This document shows, piece after piece, positions 36,648 through 45,366 of a stretch of 64,000 nucleotides of DNA. This DNA is from Chryseobacterium ureilyticum (GTDB lineage: Bacteria; Bacteroidota; Bacteroidia; Flavobacteriales; Weeksellaceae): assembly GCF_900156735.1 (NCBI RefSeq), contig NZ_FTOL01000002.1, positions 682,001 through 746,000 on the forward strand, written 5' to 3'. Made by a program: the position numbers and the translations under genes. The notes under the pieces were generated by a model. The model saw nothing but the letters and a program-made list of their open reading frames with translations, ran no database searches and had not been told where the DNA came from. The stretch's first letter is position 1; each line of letters begins with the position of its first letter.

Positions 36648-36679
36648 AAAAAAGCTGTCAGATAATGACAGCTTTTTTT
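36648..36679. terminator. Bidirectional terminator between converging genes
   Basis: AAAAAAGCTGTCA (36648-36660) pairs with TGACAGCTTTTTT (36666-36678), with A and T runs on the two sides. It serves the DUF3667 gene and the small membrane gene at 36683. Confidence 0.85.
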
Positions 36680-36682
36680 ATT

Positions 36683-37015
36683 TTATTTTCTTAATGACTT
36701 CGTTGCCCTGAAACTTGCAATCACATAATAGGCTACAAATACCATTGAAAACTTCAGTATAGATGGAATAGCCAGCTCAAGTTTAAAAATTAAAGTTCCT
36801 ATAAAAACAAGAATAGCCATTACTATAAAAGACAATCCCAGCTTTTTAGGCAGTGTAATATCCGGAGTATCCAAATAATAAGCAATACCCCATGCTGCAC
36901 CAAAGGCAACAGCATAATAAACCTCCAGAGCTATACTCTCTGAACTTATAAAGAAATAATTGATAAGGAAACTTACAACGGTTCCTAACGCGAAATATAT
37001 TAGAGCTTTTTGCAT
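36683..37015 (-). CDS. Small four-helix membrane protein, unknown
   Basis: I do not recognise this 110-residue protein. About four hydrophobic segments cover most of it (near 4-22, 32-47, 58-77 and 85-102). A short polar loop carries YLDTPDITLPKK between the second and third, and the C-terminus is basic (RATKSLRK). No motif suggests transport or catalysis. Its -7 element (37033-37040) is 17 nt before the ATG. It converges on the DUF3667 gene. It is a real gene by promoter, terminator and coding pattern, but its function is unknown. Confidence 0.65.
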   Translation of the reverse strand: MQKALIYFALGTVVSFLINYFFISSESIALEVYYAVAFGAAWGIAYYLDTPDITLPKKLGLSFIVMAILVFIGTLIFKLELAIPSILKFSMVFVAYYVIASFRATKSLRK

Positions 37016-37032
37016 GTCTGTAAAATATGGTG

Positions 37033-37040
37033 CAAAAATA
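37033..37040 (-). promoter_or_regulatory. -7 promoter element of the 36683 gene
   Basis: TATTTTTG on the minus strand ends 17 nt before the ATG at 37015. Confidence 0.55.
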
Positions 37041-37236
37041 AAGATTTTAATTCTAGTAATTACCGACCTGTTGATTTCTAAACAAAATCCGACAATTCTT
37101 TTTAATTCTGTAACTACCGAACCTTAGCACTTTGAAATCATTAAACATAAAATTGGAGATATTTTATTAAATAACCCAATATAAAACAATGATAATCAAT
37201 ACCATAAAATCAAACACAAGGTTCTTTTTTTATTAT

Positions 37237-37244
37237 TATATTTG
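37237..37244 (+). promoter_or_regulatory. -7 promoter element of icmF
   Basis: TATATTTG ends 27 nt before the icmF ATG. Confidence 0.5.
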
Positions 37245-37271
37245 AAAACTTAGAAACTTTCTAGAATTTTT

Positions 37272-40200
37272 ATGGAAACCCAAAAATATACTCCAACCAA
37301 CAAGGTAAGAATCGTAACAGCTGCCTCATTATTTGACGGACATGATGCTGCGATCAATATTATGCGTCGTGTCATTCAGGGAACTGGATGTGAAGTTATT
37401 CACCTAGGACATGATAAATCAGCAGAAGAAGTTGTAAACACAGCTATTCAGGAAGATGCAAATGCTATTGCTTTAACATCCTATCAAGGGGGTCACAATG
37501 AATATTTCAAATATATCTATGACCTTTTGAGAGAAAAAAACTCACCACAGATTAAAATTTTCGGCGGCGGCGGAGGTGTAATTCTTCCGGAGGAGATCAA
37601 AGATTTAATGTCTTATGGAATTGACAGGATCTATTCTCCAGACGATGGTCGTGAGCTTGGTCTTCAGGGAATGATTGATGATTTGGTACACAGATCAGAC
37701 TTCGCTACTGGAAAAGATGTTACAGCAGAAGACCTGGATGCAATCAGCTTTGAAAATTCAACAAGTATTGCAAGAATCATTTCTGCAGTTGAAAACTTTT
37801 CTGATGAAAAACCCGAATTGGTAAAAGCTATTGACGAGAAATCAAAAGATTTAAATATTCCGATCATTGGTATTACAGGAACCGGGGGTGCCGGAAAATC
37901 ATCTTTAACGGATGAATTGGTAAGACGTTTCCTACGTGCCAATACTGATAAAAAGATTGCAATCATCTCTATTGACCCTTCTAAAAAGAAAACAGGAGGA
38001 GCTTTATTGGGAGACAGAATCCGTATGAATGCCATCAACGACCCTAGAGTTTATATGCGCTCTATGGCAACCAGAGAAAACAACGTTTCCGTTTCTCCGT
38101 TCATCCATTCTGCTTTGAATGTATTGAAACTGGCTCATCCTGACGTGATCATTCTTGAGACTTCAGGTATTGGACAATCTGGATCAGAAGTTTCTGACTT
38201 TGCTGATGTTTCCATGTATGTAATGACTCCTGAATATGGTGCTTCTACACAGCTGGAAAAAATCGACATGTTAGATTATGCAGATTTGGTTGCTTTAAAT
38301 AAGTCTGACAAACGTGGGGCTCTCGATGCACTTCAGGCGGTAAGAAAGCAATTCCAGAGAAACCACCTTTTATGGGAAAGTCCATTGGAAGACATGCCGG
38401 TATATGCTACAAAAGCATCTCAGTTTAATGACCACGGAACAACGGAGCTTTACAACAGATTAGTTTCAAAAGTAAATGACAAGTTCGCAGATTTAGGGCT
38501 TAAAACTTTCGTTGAACAGGAGATCACTGATGAAGTAACTATTATTCCTCCGAAAAGAGTTCGTTACCTTTCCGAAATCGTTGAAAACAACAAACAATAC
38601 GATGCAAATGTTGAAAAACAAGCTGTATTAGCAAGAACAATGTATCATATTGAAGGTGTAAAAAATATTCTTTCCAATGAAGCTTTAGATAACGAATATC
38701 AAAAGGCAGAAAAAGAACTTCAGCAAGAAAATATCGATTTCTTACAAACATGGGATGATACGAAAAAAGCTTTTCAAGCAGAGTTTTATTCTTATTTTGT
38801 AAGAGGAAAAGAAATTAAGGTAGAGACTTCAACAGAATCTTTATCTCACTTAAGAATTCCAAAAATAGCATTACCAAAATACAACGACTGGGGTGATCTG
38901 ATCAAATGGAAAGGACAGGAAAACCTTCCGGGAAGTTTCCCTTACACAGCAGGAATTTATCCGTTCAAGAGAACTGGTGAAGATCCAACAAGGATGTTTG
39001 CGGGAGAAGGAGGTCCGGAAAGAACCAACAGAAGATTCCACTATGTATCTGCTGAAATGCCTGCAAAACGTTTATCTACAGCTTTTGACTCAGTAACATT
39101 ATATGGACAGGATCCAGCTTTACCACCGGATATCTATGGTAAGATTGGAAATGCCGGAGTTTCCATTGCAACTTTGGATGATGCCAAAAAATTATATTCA
39201 GGTTTTGACTTGGTAAATGCGTTGACATCTGTTTCAATGACCATCAATGGTCCTGCTCCAATGCTATTGGCTTTCTTTATGAATGCAGCTATCGATCAGA
39301 ATGTTGAAAAATACATTAAGGAAAACGGTTTAGAGGCTAAAGTTGAAGCTAAGCTTAAAGAAAAATTCGATAACAAAGGTTTGGAAAGACCTAAATATAA
39401 CGGAGAACTTCCTCCTTCCAATAACGGTTTAGGATTACAGCTTTTAGGCTTAACAGGAGACGAAATAATCCCTGCAGAGGTATATGCTGAAATTAAAGCT
39501 AAAACCATTGCTACCGTTCGTGGTACTGTTCAGGCTGATATTTTAAAAGAAGACCAGGCTCAGAATACCTGTATCTTCTCTACGGAATTTGCCTTAAGAT
39601 TAATGGGTGACGTTCAGGAATATTTCATCAAAGAAAAAGTAAGAAACTTCTACTCTGTTTCTATTTCCGGATACCATATTGCCGAAGCAGGTGCTAATCC
39701 TGTTTCCCAGCTTGCTTTCACATTGGCAAACGGTTTCACTTACGTGGAATATTATTTGTCAAGAGGAATGGACATCAATGATTTTGCTCCAAACTTATCA
39801 TTCTTCTTCTCTAATGGTATTGATCCTGAATATTCAGTAATCGGACGTGTGGCAAGAAGAATCTGGGCTAAAGCAATGAAATTGAAATACGGAGCAGACG
39901 AAAGAAGCCAGATGTTGAAATACCATATCCAGACTTCAGGACGTTCTCTTCACGCTCAGGAAATTGATTTCAACGATATCAGAACTACACTTCAGGCGCT
40001 TTATGCGATCTATGATAACTGTAATTCACTTCACACCAACGCTTACGATGAAGCGATTACTACACCTACAGAACAATCTGTAAGAAGAGCAATGGCAATC
40101 CAGTTAATCATCAACAAAGAATTAGGTCTTGCTAAAAATGAAAACCCACTTCAGGGATCATTCATTATTGAAGAGCTTACGGATCTTGTAGAAGAAGCTG

Positions 40201-40619
40201 TATATGCAGAGTTCGATAGAATCACGGAAAGAGGTGGTGTATTGGGAGCAATGGAAACCATGTACCAGCGTTCTAAGATTCAGGAAGAATCTATGCATTA
40301 CGAATGGTTGAAACATACTGGTGAATATCCAATCATCGGGGTAAATACTTTCTTAGGAAAAGATGGTTCTCCAACTGTACTTCCGGGAGAGGTTATCCGT
40401 TCTACTGAAGAAGAAAAACAGGCACAGATTGAATCCCTTCATAATTTCCAGAAAGCTAATGACGAAAAATCTGAGGATGCTCTGAGAAAACTTCAGCATG
40501 CTGCCATCAACCAACAAAACTTATTCGAAGTGATGATTGACGCTGTAAAATTCTGCTCTTTAGGACAAATCACCAACGCTTTATTTGAAGTAGGTGGTAA
40601 ATACAGAAGAAATATGTAA
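37272..40619 (+). CDS. icmF: Fused isobutyryl-CoA mutase (B12-dependent, IcmF type)
   Basis: IcmF-type mutases join three functions in one chain. A cobalamin-binding domain (about 10-145) has the axial histidine at 24 in [10 protein letters not shown] and the GGGG strand near 97-101. A MeaI-type GTPase domain (about 165-420) has Walker [11 protein letters not shown] with Lys209 and NKSDKRGA further on. A C-terminal acyl-CoA mutase barrel (about 540-1115) has the [19 protein letters not shown] and [14 protein letters not shown] segments. At 1115 residues it matches the fused family and not the separate methylmalonyl-CoA mutase subunits. It rearranges isobutyryl-CoA and n-butyryl-CoA; some relatives accept isovaleryl-CoA. 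The GTPase loads and protects the cofactor. It has its own promoter and terminator and no metabolic neighbours. Confidence 0.92.
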   Translation: METQKYTPTNKVRIVTAASLFDGHDAAINIMRRVIQGTGCEVIHLGHDKSAEEVVNTAIQEDANAIALTSYQGGHNEYFKYIYDLLREKNSPQIKIFGGGGGVILPEEIKDLMSYGIDRIYSPDDGRELGLQGMIDDLVHRSDFATGKDVTAEDLDAISFENSTSIARIISAVENFSDEKPELVKAIDEKSKDLNIPIIGITGTGGAGKSSLTDELVRRFLRANTDKKIAIISIDPSKKKTGGALLGDRIRMNAINDPRVYMRSMATRENNVSVSPFIHSALNVLKLAHPDVIILETSGIGQSGSEVSDFADVSMYVMTPEYGASTQLEKIDMLDYADLVALNKSDKRGALDALQAVRKQFQRNHLLWESPLEDMPVYATKASQFNDHGTTELYNRLVSKVNDKFADLGLKTFVEQEITDEVTIIPPKRVRYLSEIVENNKQYDANVEKQAVLARTMYHIEGVKNILSNEALDNEYQKAEKELQQENIDFLQTWDDTKKAFQAEFYSYFVRGKEIKVETSTESLSHLRIPKIALPKYNDWGDLIKWKGQENLPGSFPYTAGIYPFKRTGEDPTRMFAGEGGPERTNRRFHYVSAEMPAKRLSTAFDSVTLYGQDPALPPDIYGKIGNAGVSIATLDDAKKLYSGFDLVNALTSVSMTINGPAPMLLAFFMNAAIDQNVEKYIKENGLEAKVEAKLKEKFDNKGLERPKYNGELPPSNNGLGLQLLGLTGDEIIPAEVYAEIKAKTIATVRGTVQADILKEDQAQNTCIFSTEFALRLMGDVQEYFIKEKVRNFYSVSISGYHIAEAGANPVSQLAFTLANGFTYVEYYLSRGMDINDFAPNLSFFFSNGIDPEYSVIGRVARRIWAKAMKLKYGADERSQMLKYHIQTSGRSLHAQEIDFNDIRTTLQALYAIYDNCNSLHTNAYDEAITTPTEQSVRRAMAIQLIINKELGLAKNENPLQGSFIIEELTDLVEEAVYAEFDRITERGGVLGAMETMYQRSKIQEESMHYEWLKHTGEYPIIGVNTFLGKDGSPTVLPGEVIRSTEEEKQAQIESLHNFQKANDEKSEDALRKLQHAAINQQNLFEVMIDAVKFCSLGQITNALFEVGGKYRRNM

Positions 40620-40652
40620 GTCTTCTCATTAATACTTACAAAAATCATATAC

Positions 40653-40682
40653 CAAAACCTCAAGGATTTCTTTGAGGTTTTG
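40653..40682 (+). terminator. Terminator after icmF
   Basis: CAAAACCTCAA (40653-40663) pairs with TTGAGGTTTTG (40672-40682), a perfect 11-bp stem. Confidence 0.85.
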
Positions 40683-40709
40683 TATTTTTAGGGTTAATAA
40701 AGACTTTTA

Positions 40710-41486
40710 ATGACCAAAAAATTTCAAATTAAAGAACCGTGTAAACAAAATTGGGAGGATATGCAGAATGTACCAGATGGTAAATTTTGCGAGGTATGTA
40801 CTAAGAAAATTTGGGATCTTGACCGTTTTTCCGAGAAAGAGATTGATGAGATTTTAGAAAATGAAAAATCTATCTGCGGAAAGATTTCTTTTTTAAAACC
40901 AGCTTTATCAAGCGTAATGTTAGCTTTAACTTTAACATCGGCAACCTATATTCAGGCACAAACGAATGTTCCCGGTGTAGAAAATACCTACCAAAAAAAT
41001 ATTACCATAAGCGGTAAATTGATTTCTATAAACAATTTAAAACTCAACTCAGGAGAAATTTCTCTAGTAACATTGGGAAAACTGTATACAGCAAAGGCTA
41101 ATGAAGAAGGAAACTTCACTTTAACTTTTCCCGAAAAAGTTTTAGTAAAACAAAATATCATCAGAATAGATTATTCTGTAATGGGTTCAAATAATAAAGA
41201 ATTTATAGATTACACCACTTCTATTCTACAACCAAATGAACTATTGAGTAAACAGAATTTTGAAATTGAAAAAAAATATGTCACTATTGGCGCGATTTCA
41301 ATTACAGATCCACAACCTCCCGATTATTATTTTTTCGATGGAAAAAAAGTTGGAAAAAGAAAATTTGAGAGGATAAGACAAGAACATCCCGAATATAAGT
41401 ATCTGGTTTTTTATGATAAAGTAACTGCAAAAGAATTATCCGGTAAAGGCTTTATAGAAAATCTGTATTTACTATATTCTCTATAA
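40710..41486 (+). CDS. Membrane protein with N-terminal Cys motif and carboxypeptidase-regulatory-like domain
   Basis: This 258-residue protein starts with a small conserved head. PCKQNWEDM near 9-17 and GKFCEVCTKKIWDLD near 24-38 (C-x2-C with an earlier Cys) precede EKEIDEIL. A single hydrophobic segment (about 66-87, ALSSVMLALTLTSATYIQAQ) follows. The exterior part contains a beta-sandwich like the carboxypeptidase-regulatory domain (about 100-180) and a Lys-rich end. The same PC-W-M / FC-x2-C head with one span is found on many Bacteroidota proteins of unknown role. The four-Cys-like head may bind metal on the cytoplasmic side. The nearest upstream box is an imperfect TATTTTTA. A hairpin ends it at 41504-41530. 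Confidence 0.65.
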   Translation: MTKKFQIKEPCKQNWEDMQNVPDGKFCEVCTKKIWDLDRFSEKEIDEILENEKSICGKISFLKPALSSVMLALTLTSATYIQAQTNVPGVENTYQKNITISGKLISINNLKLNSGEISLVTLGKLYTAKANEEGNFTLTFPEKVLVKQNIIRIDYSVMGSNNKEFIDYTTSILQPNELLSKQNFEIEKKYVTIGAISITDPQPPDYYFFDGKKVGKRKFERIRQEHPEYKYLVFYDKVTAKELSGKGFIENLYLLYSL

Positions 41487-41503
41487 ACAATTAACTATAA
41501 ATG

Positions 41504-41530
41504 AAATCTCCTTATTTTTGGGAGATTTTT
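41504..41530 (+). terminator. Terminator after the 40710 gene, overlapping a promoter-like box
   Basis: AAATCTCC (41504-41511) pairs with GGAGATTT (41521-41528), and T runs follow. Its loop contains TATTTTTG (41513-41520), which repeats the -7 box of the next gene. Confidence 0.65.
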
Positions 41531-41538
41531 TATTTTTG
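41531..41538 (+). promoter_or_regulatory. -7 promoter element of the 41542 gene
   Basis: TATTTTTG ends 3 nt before the ATG at 41542, so a transcript starting from it would be leaderless. An identical box at 41513-41520 could give a short leader instead. Confidence 0.45.
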
Positions 41539-41541
41539 AAC

Positions 41542-42252
41542 ATGAAACCAAAAGCGTTATTCAACTGGAGCAGTGGAAAAGATTCTGCATTGGCACTTTA
41601 TAAAATATTGCAGGCAGACCAATATGAAGTTAGTACTTTGCTCACCAGCGTTAATAAAGAATTCCAAAGGATTTCTATGCACGGTGTTCATGTCTCTCTT
41701 TTAGAGCAACAGGCTTTTCTTCTTGGCATTCCTCTTACTAAAATGGAACTTCCAAAGGAGCCATCCATGGAAGCATATCAGGCAATCATGAGTAAAACAA
41801 TGTCTGAAATACAAGCACAGGGTATCACACATTCTATTTTTGGAGACATTTTCCTCGAGGATCTACGTAAATACAGAGAAGAACAATTAAATAGTATTGG
41901 AATGCAAGCCGTATTTCCTCTTTGGAAACAAAATACATCAGACCTCATCCAGGAGTTTTTACAGTTAGGATTCAAAACTATTGTAACATGTGTCAATGGT
42001 TCATATTTAGACAAAAATTTTGCAGGGCGAATTATTGATCAGCAATTCCTTGATGATCTACCGGACAATGTAGATCCTTGTGGAGAAAATGGAGAGTTTC
42101 ACACCTTTACTTTTGACGGTCCTATCTTTAAGAATTCTGTTCAGTTTGAAATTGGAGAAACCGTAAAGAAAACTTATCCCAAACCTAAAGCATCACCGGA
42201 AGATGAAGACGGGGAATATATTTTTTGGTTTTGTGATTTGCTTTCAAAATAA
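41542..42252 (+). CDS. PP-loop ATPase, diphthine-ammonia ligase (Dph6)-like
   Basis: This 236-residue protein is an adenine nucleotide alpha-hydrolase of the PP-loop type, with WSSGKDSALALY at 9-20 as the ATP-pyrophosphatase loop. The family signature EDLRKYREEQL near 103-113 and DPCGENGEFHTFTFDGPIF near 178-196 match the Dph6/MJ0570 group. In archaea and eukaryotes this group amidates diphthine on elongation factor 2. Bacteria have no diphthamide, so the substrate here must differ and is unknown. The start is the ATG at 41542, because the longer frame runs through the promoter. It has no neighbours that suggest a role. Confidence 0.85.
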   Translation: MKPKALFNWSSGKDSALALYKILQADQYEVSTLLTSVNKEFQRISMHGVHVSLLEQQAFLLGIPLTKMELPKEPSMEAYQAIMSKTMSEIQAQGITHSIFGDIFLEDLRKYREEQLNSIGMQAVFPLWKQNTSDLIQEFLQLGFKTIVTCVNGSYLDKNFAGRIIDQQFLDDLPDNVDPCGENGEFHTFTFDGPIFKNSVQFEIGETVKKTYPKPKASPEDEDGEYIFWFCDLLSK

Positions 42253-42470
42253 CGATCTATTTAGCTACTGATGTATTAATAAAATGATTCACTGTATATA
42301 AACGATCTGTATTTAGTTTCTTCAATCACATAAGGAGCATAGAATATATTCTCTGAGTGTTTATTTTATCTGCAAAAATCCTTGTTAGCACGCATTTTGC
42401 ATCCTACAACGCTCTTAAAAATTTCAGTATCTTTAAGAGTATCAATTTTAATTTCAAAAAATAAACACCC

Positions 42471-43580
42471 GTGATCAAAAATTTAGTATTCCTTCTGTCT
42501 TTTTGTTTTTTACTATCATCTTGTAAAACAGAAACGTCTCCCTCTCCTATCGATAAAAAAGTAATTGTAGACTCTACCATTACAGCTTTTCAGAAAACCC
42601 TTTTAGAACAACAGATCGATTCTGTCTTTAAAAAGTATCATTTTAATGGAAGCATTGCTGTTTTTAAAGATTCTATTCCTCTTTACAGAAAAGAAAACGG
42701 ATATTCTGATTTTAAAAGAAAAGTAAAAATTGACAGCAATACCATCTTTGCCATTGGGTCGGTGAGTAAGCAATTCACTGCTGTAATGATCTTACTTCAG
42801 ATGGAACAGGGAAAACTGAATGTTACGGATAAAGTTTCAAAATATGTAAAGGAATTTCAGCTTAAAGAATATGAGAACATTACGATTCACCAGCTTTTGA
42901 ATCATACTTCCGGGCTGAATATGATGGGAGGAAAGCTTATGTTTAAAAGCGGTTCAGACTTCTATTATTCTAATGATGGATTTAATGCGCTTGGAAAAAT
43001 TGTAGAAACAGTAACCGGAAAATCATATGATGAAAACGCTGTTGAACTTTTCAAAAAAGCGGGAATGACTCATTCATCGACAGGCGATATTTTTAAAGGA
43101 AATAATTTTGCATCCGCTTACGTGGGTAATGGCAATACAGCTCAAGAGGTTCCGAATATGCCCAAAAGATTAGGTGGAAAAGAGATAGGTACTCCTGCCG
43201 GTGGTATACTTTCTACCATTGATGATCTTCACACCTGGAATAATGCTTTATATGGCGGAAAAATACTCAAACCAGAAACTCTAGCCCAATTTATGGCAAA
43301 AAGCGCGGAAAGACGTCATGCCATCTTTGGAAAAATGGGTTATGCCTACGGAATTATGCTGAATATCGGAAAGCCCAATTCTTACTTCCATAGCGGATAC
43401 ATAAAAGGGTCTCCGTCTCTGAACATTTACTATCCGGAAACGAAGACCTCAGTGATTATTCTTTCTAATATTGCAGATGAGGAAAAAGGCAAAGGATTAG
43501 TCTTCAAACCTCATATTGAAGTAAAAAAAATTACGGATAATCTTGAAAATACGCTAACACAACTTAAATCAAAACATTAG
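42471..43580 (+). CDS. Serine hydrolase lipoprotein, beta-lactamase/DD-peptidase fold
   Basis: This 369-residue protein is a putative lipoprotein (signal peptide, lipobox LSSC with Cys18) of the beta-lactamase-like serine hydrolase family (class C/AmpH-like). The catalytic SxxK is SVSK at 97-100, the YxN element is YSN at 166-168 and the third motif is HSG at 307-309. The activity may be a D-Ala peptidase, esterase or weak beta-lactamase; sequence alone does not say. The start is GTG at 42471. A weak box, TATCTTTA near 42430, differs at the last position. The stop overlaps the converging gene at 43564 by 17 nt, with no terminator between. Confidence 0.85.
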   Translation: MIKNLVFLLSFCFLLSSCKTETSPSPIDKKVIVDSTITAFQKTLLEQQIDSVFKKYHFNGSIAVFKDSIPLYRKENGYSDFKRKVKIDSNTIFAIGSVSKQFTAVMILLQMEQGKLNVTDKVSKYVKEFQLKEYENITIHQLLNHTSGLNMMGGKLMFKSGSDFYYSNDGFNALGKIVETVTGKSYDENAVELFKKAGMTHSSTGDIFKGNNFASAYVGNGNTAQEVPNMPKRLGGKEIGTPAGGILSTIDDLHTWNNALYGGKILKPETLAQFMAKSAERRHAIFGKMGYAYGIMLNIGKPNSYFHSGYIKGSPSLNIYYPETKTSVIILSNIADEEKGKGLVFKPHIEVKKITDNLENTLTQLKSKH

Positions 43581-44178
43581 TCTTTTTCACATTATAATAA
43601 AGAAGTTGAATTTTAACAGCCATAGCATACAAAAAGAAAACTTTCATCACAGCGCTTCCGGCAACTTTAATATCATTATATAAAAAGTAGATCACCGAAA
43701 ACAGCAAAATCCCGACAATGGCATTCTTTATCAGTAAAGGATGAAAGCTGAGTTGCATATAGTTATACAATTTCATTCTTCGGGAAATAAAGTTATATCC
43801 TACCAGCACACTCATCATTCCTATCATAATGATCTGGGAATATATGAACATATCTAAATTAAGATACATCAATACAGATAACAACAACGAAAAAACAACT
43901 GAATATACTATTATGTTCCTGAATTTTCTCTGAAGTATTTCTTTTTCAATTTTTGTCACCTTTCTAAATGAAAACAGATCTGCCCTCACAAGTTCAAGTT
44001 CATCTTTCCAGCTCAGTTTTACATCTGAGAACGCTTTATAAAAGTCTAAACTTTGTTCTTCCATAAGAGTAGAAATCTGTTGAATAAAATGATCTTTGAT
44101 TTCCAAAAATAATCCATGACTTAATTTTTTTGTGAGAAGAAATTTTATAATTTCTCTTTCTTGTAGTAAAGTTATCAT
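43564..44178 (-). CDS. HAAS-like membrane protein, copy 2
   Basis: This 204-residue protein has an N-terminal helical domain (about 1-70) with GLFLEIKDHFIQQI and DFYKAFSDVKLSWKDEL. The same pattern is EIRDHMINQI and DFEEAFSKVKESW in the gene at 44234. It resembles the PadR-associated HAAS-type signalling helices (E-I-x-x-H ... x-E-A-F). Four hydrophobic spans follow (near 88-106, 112-128, 149-166 and 171-188). It is the third gene of a padR-led unit, 55 nt after the second. Its stop lies inside the converging gene's end (17-nt overlap). Likely a membrane sensor or effector regulated by PadR; the HAAS link is inferred from pattern only. Confidence 0.65.
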   Translation of the reverse strand: MITLLQEREIIKFLLTKKLSHGLFLEIKDHFIQQISTLMEEQSLDFYKAFSDVKLSWKDELELVRADLFSFRKVTKIEKEILQRKFRNIIVYSVVFSLLLSVLMYLNLDMFIYSQIIMIGMMSVLVGYNFISRRMKLYNYMQLSFHPLLIKNAIVGILLFSVIYFLYNDIKVAGSAVMKVFFLYAMAVKIQLLYYNVKKTNVLI

Positions 44179-44233
44179 ATAAATGTGTTATAAGTTTTTA
44201 AGGTTAATGATCTGATGTTAAAATCAAGATATA

Positions 44234-44965
44234 CTATTTTGAAGATGTATTGATGCTAAGAAAATCCTGCATTTTCAATAAGCTCTTTTTATGCTCGAAA
44301 AAATTAAGTAAAGTAAAAATTACGCCTGTCTGAAGTACAAACGGTACAATCAATGTGATGATGACCATCAATAAGCTTGCTCCATTATGTTCTCTGAAAA
44401 ACTGATAGGCATAATGTCCGTTTTTAGTAATGATTTGGAACATAGAAATAGTACAGATTAACATTAATCCCATATTTTGCTGATACATCGTATAAAAACA
44501 TCTGCCTCTGTATTTAAAATCTGTTTTCAGGTATTTCCAGATCTTAAAATTCATGATCCATACTGTTCCAAGAATGAATAAAAATAATCCGTTAAATAAT
44601 TTAAAAAAAAGGGTATAATTTTCTTGGCTCTTGGAAAGAAAAATCAGTAATATATTGACTATAAAAGCTACTGAACCAGCCAGAAAAGAGGTTTTCATAA
44701 ATCTGTTATATTTTCCCCTGATTATTTTCTTTGCAATAAAAGGAATGGGCGTTGAAAAAAACATCCAGTAGCTCACGGGAATAAACTCTTCATTCCAGGA
44801 TTCTTTTACCTTTGAAAATGCTTCTTCAAAGTCAAGTTTTTCTTCCAATTGTAAATCCATAATCTGGTTGATCATATGGTCTCTGATCTCCACGAGAAGA
44901 TCCACTGAAAGCTGTTTGGAAACCAGATAATCTGTTATACTGTTTTCCTCTGTCTGGGTCATCAT
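44234..44965 (-). CDS. HAAS-like membrane protein, copy 1
   Basis: This 243-residue protein has an N-terminal helical domain (about 5-70) with DLLVEIRDHMINQIMDLQ and EEAFSKVKESWNEEF, resembling the HAAS domains that pair with PadR repressors. Hydrophobic spans follow near 92-110, 125-143, 166-182 and 205-222. It is a clear paralogue of the next gene in the unit. The start overlaps the padR stop by 4 nt, so translation is coupled. The context (PadR, then two HAAS-like membrane proteins) points to a small envelope-signalling unit. What is sensed is unknown. Confidence 0.68.
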   Translation of the reverse strand: MMTQTEENSITDYLVSKQLSVDLLVEIRDHMINQIMDLQLEEKLDFEEAFSKVKESWNEEFIPVSYWMFFSTPIPFIAKKIIRGKYNRFMKTSFLAGSVAFIVNILLIFLSKSQENYTLFFKLFNGLFLFILGTVWIMNFKIWKYLKTDFKYRGRCFYTMYQQNMGLMLICTISMFQIITKNGHYAYQFFREHNGASLLMVIITLIVPFVLQTGVIFTLLNFFEHKKSLLKMQDFLSINTSSK

Positions 44966-45285
44966 ATACTGAAGATTGTTTGCAGGTTTACCAGATAACT
45001 TTTCATTTCATTCTCCTGATCTACCTGCTGTTTCTTTCCTTTCTCAGTAAGCAGATAGTATTTTCTGTCTCTTCCATTGATCTTTTGAACTTCTGAGGTA
45101 ATCATTCCATCACTTTCCAGTTTATGTAGCAATGGATATAAGGCGCCTTCAGTCATTTCAAGTTCTCCTTGGGTAAGCTCTTTTGCTCTTTGGGTAATTT
45201 GATAGCCATACATTTTAACTTCTTTTGCAAGCAGCTTCAAAATGATATTCTGTAAAGTACCTTTGTAAAGACTATTCTTTTTCAT
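44962..45285 (-). CDS. PadR-family transcriptional regulator
   Basis: This 107-residue protein is a short (subfamily 2-like) PadR winged-helix regulator. The LLAKEVKMYGYQITQRAKEL region near 19-37, TEGALYPLLHKLESDGMI near 45-62 and GRDRKYYLLTEKGKKQ near 71-86 give the helix-turn-helix and wing. The C-terminal dimerisation helix is short. It leads the unit with the two HAAS-like membrane genes (4-nt overlap). A dyad at 45313-45333 overlaps the upstream side of its own promoter, a plausible autoregulatory operator. PadR members are usually repressors relieved by a small ligand. Confidence 0.9.
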   Translation of the reverse strand: MKKNSLYKGTLQNIILKLLAKEVKMYGYQITQRAKELTQGELEMTEGALYPLLHKLESDGMITSEVQKINGRDRKYYLLTEKGKKQQVDQENEMKSYLVNLQTIFSI

Positions 45286-45305
45286 GGAATTATATTAATA
45301 CATTG

Positions 45306-45313
45306 CAAACATA
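45306..45313 (-). promoter_or_regulatory. -7 promoter element of the padR unit
   Basis: TATGTTTG on the minus strand ends 20 nt before the padR ATG. It touches the dyad at 45313-45333. Confidence 0.55.
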
Positions 45314-45333
45314 TGCATAATTTTCTTATGTAT
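45313..45333. promoter_or_regulatory. Candidate PadR operator (dyad)
   Basis: ATGCATAA (45313-45320), a 5-nt spacer and TTATGTAT (45326-45333) form an inverted repeat with one mismatch. It lies between the -7 element and the expected -33 region of padR. ATAC/GTAT-type half sites with this spacing resemble known PadR sites. Confidence 0.5.
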
Positions 45334-45366
45334 AAAAATTTTATGAAATTTATTTAAATTACCGTC

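Noticed and set aside
37272..40619. Methylmalonyl-CoA mutase
   Set aside because: The GTPase domain is fused between the B12 and barrel parts, as in IcmF, and no separate small subunit is present. Substrate is still unproven.
42471..43580. A beta-lactamase resistance gene
   Set aside because: The SVSK/YSN/HSG motifs are shared with esterases and D-Ala peptidases, and the lipoprotein anchor and length suit a housekeeping hydrolase. Resistance cannot be inferred.
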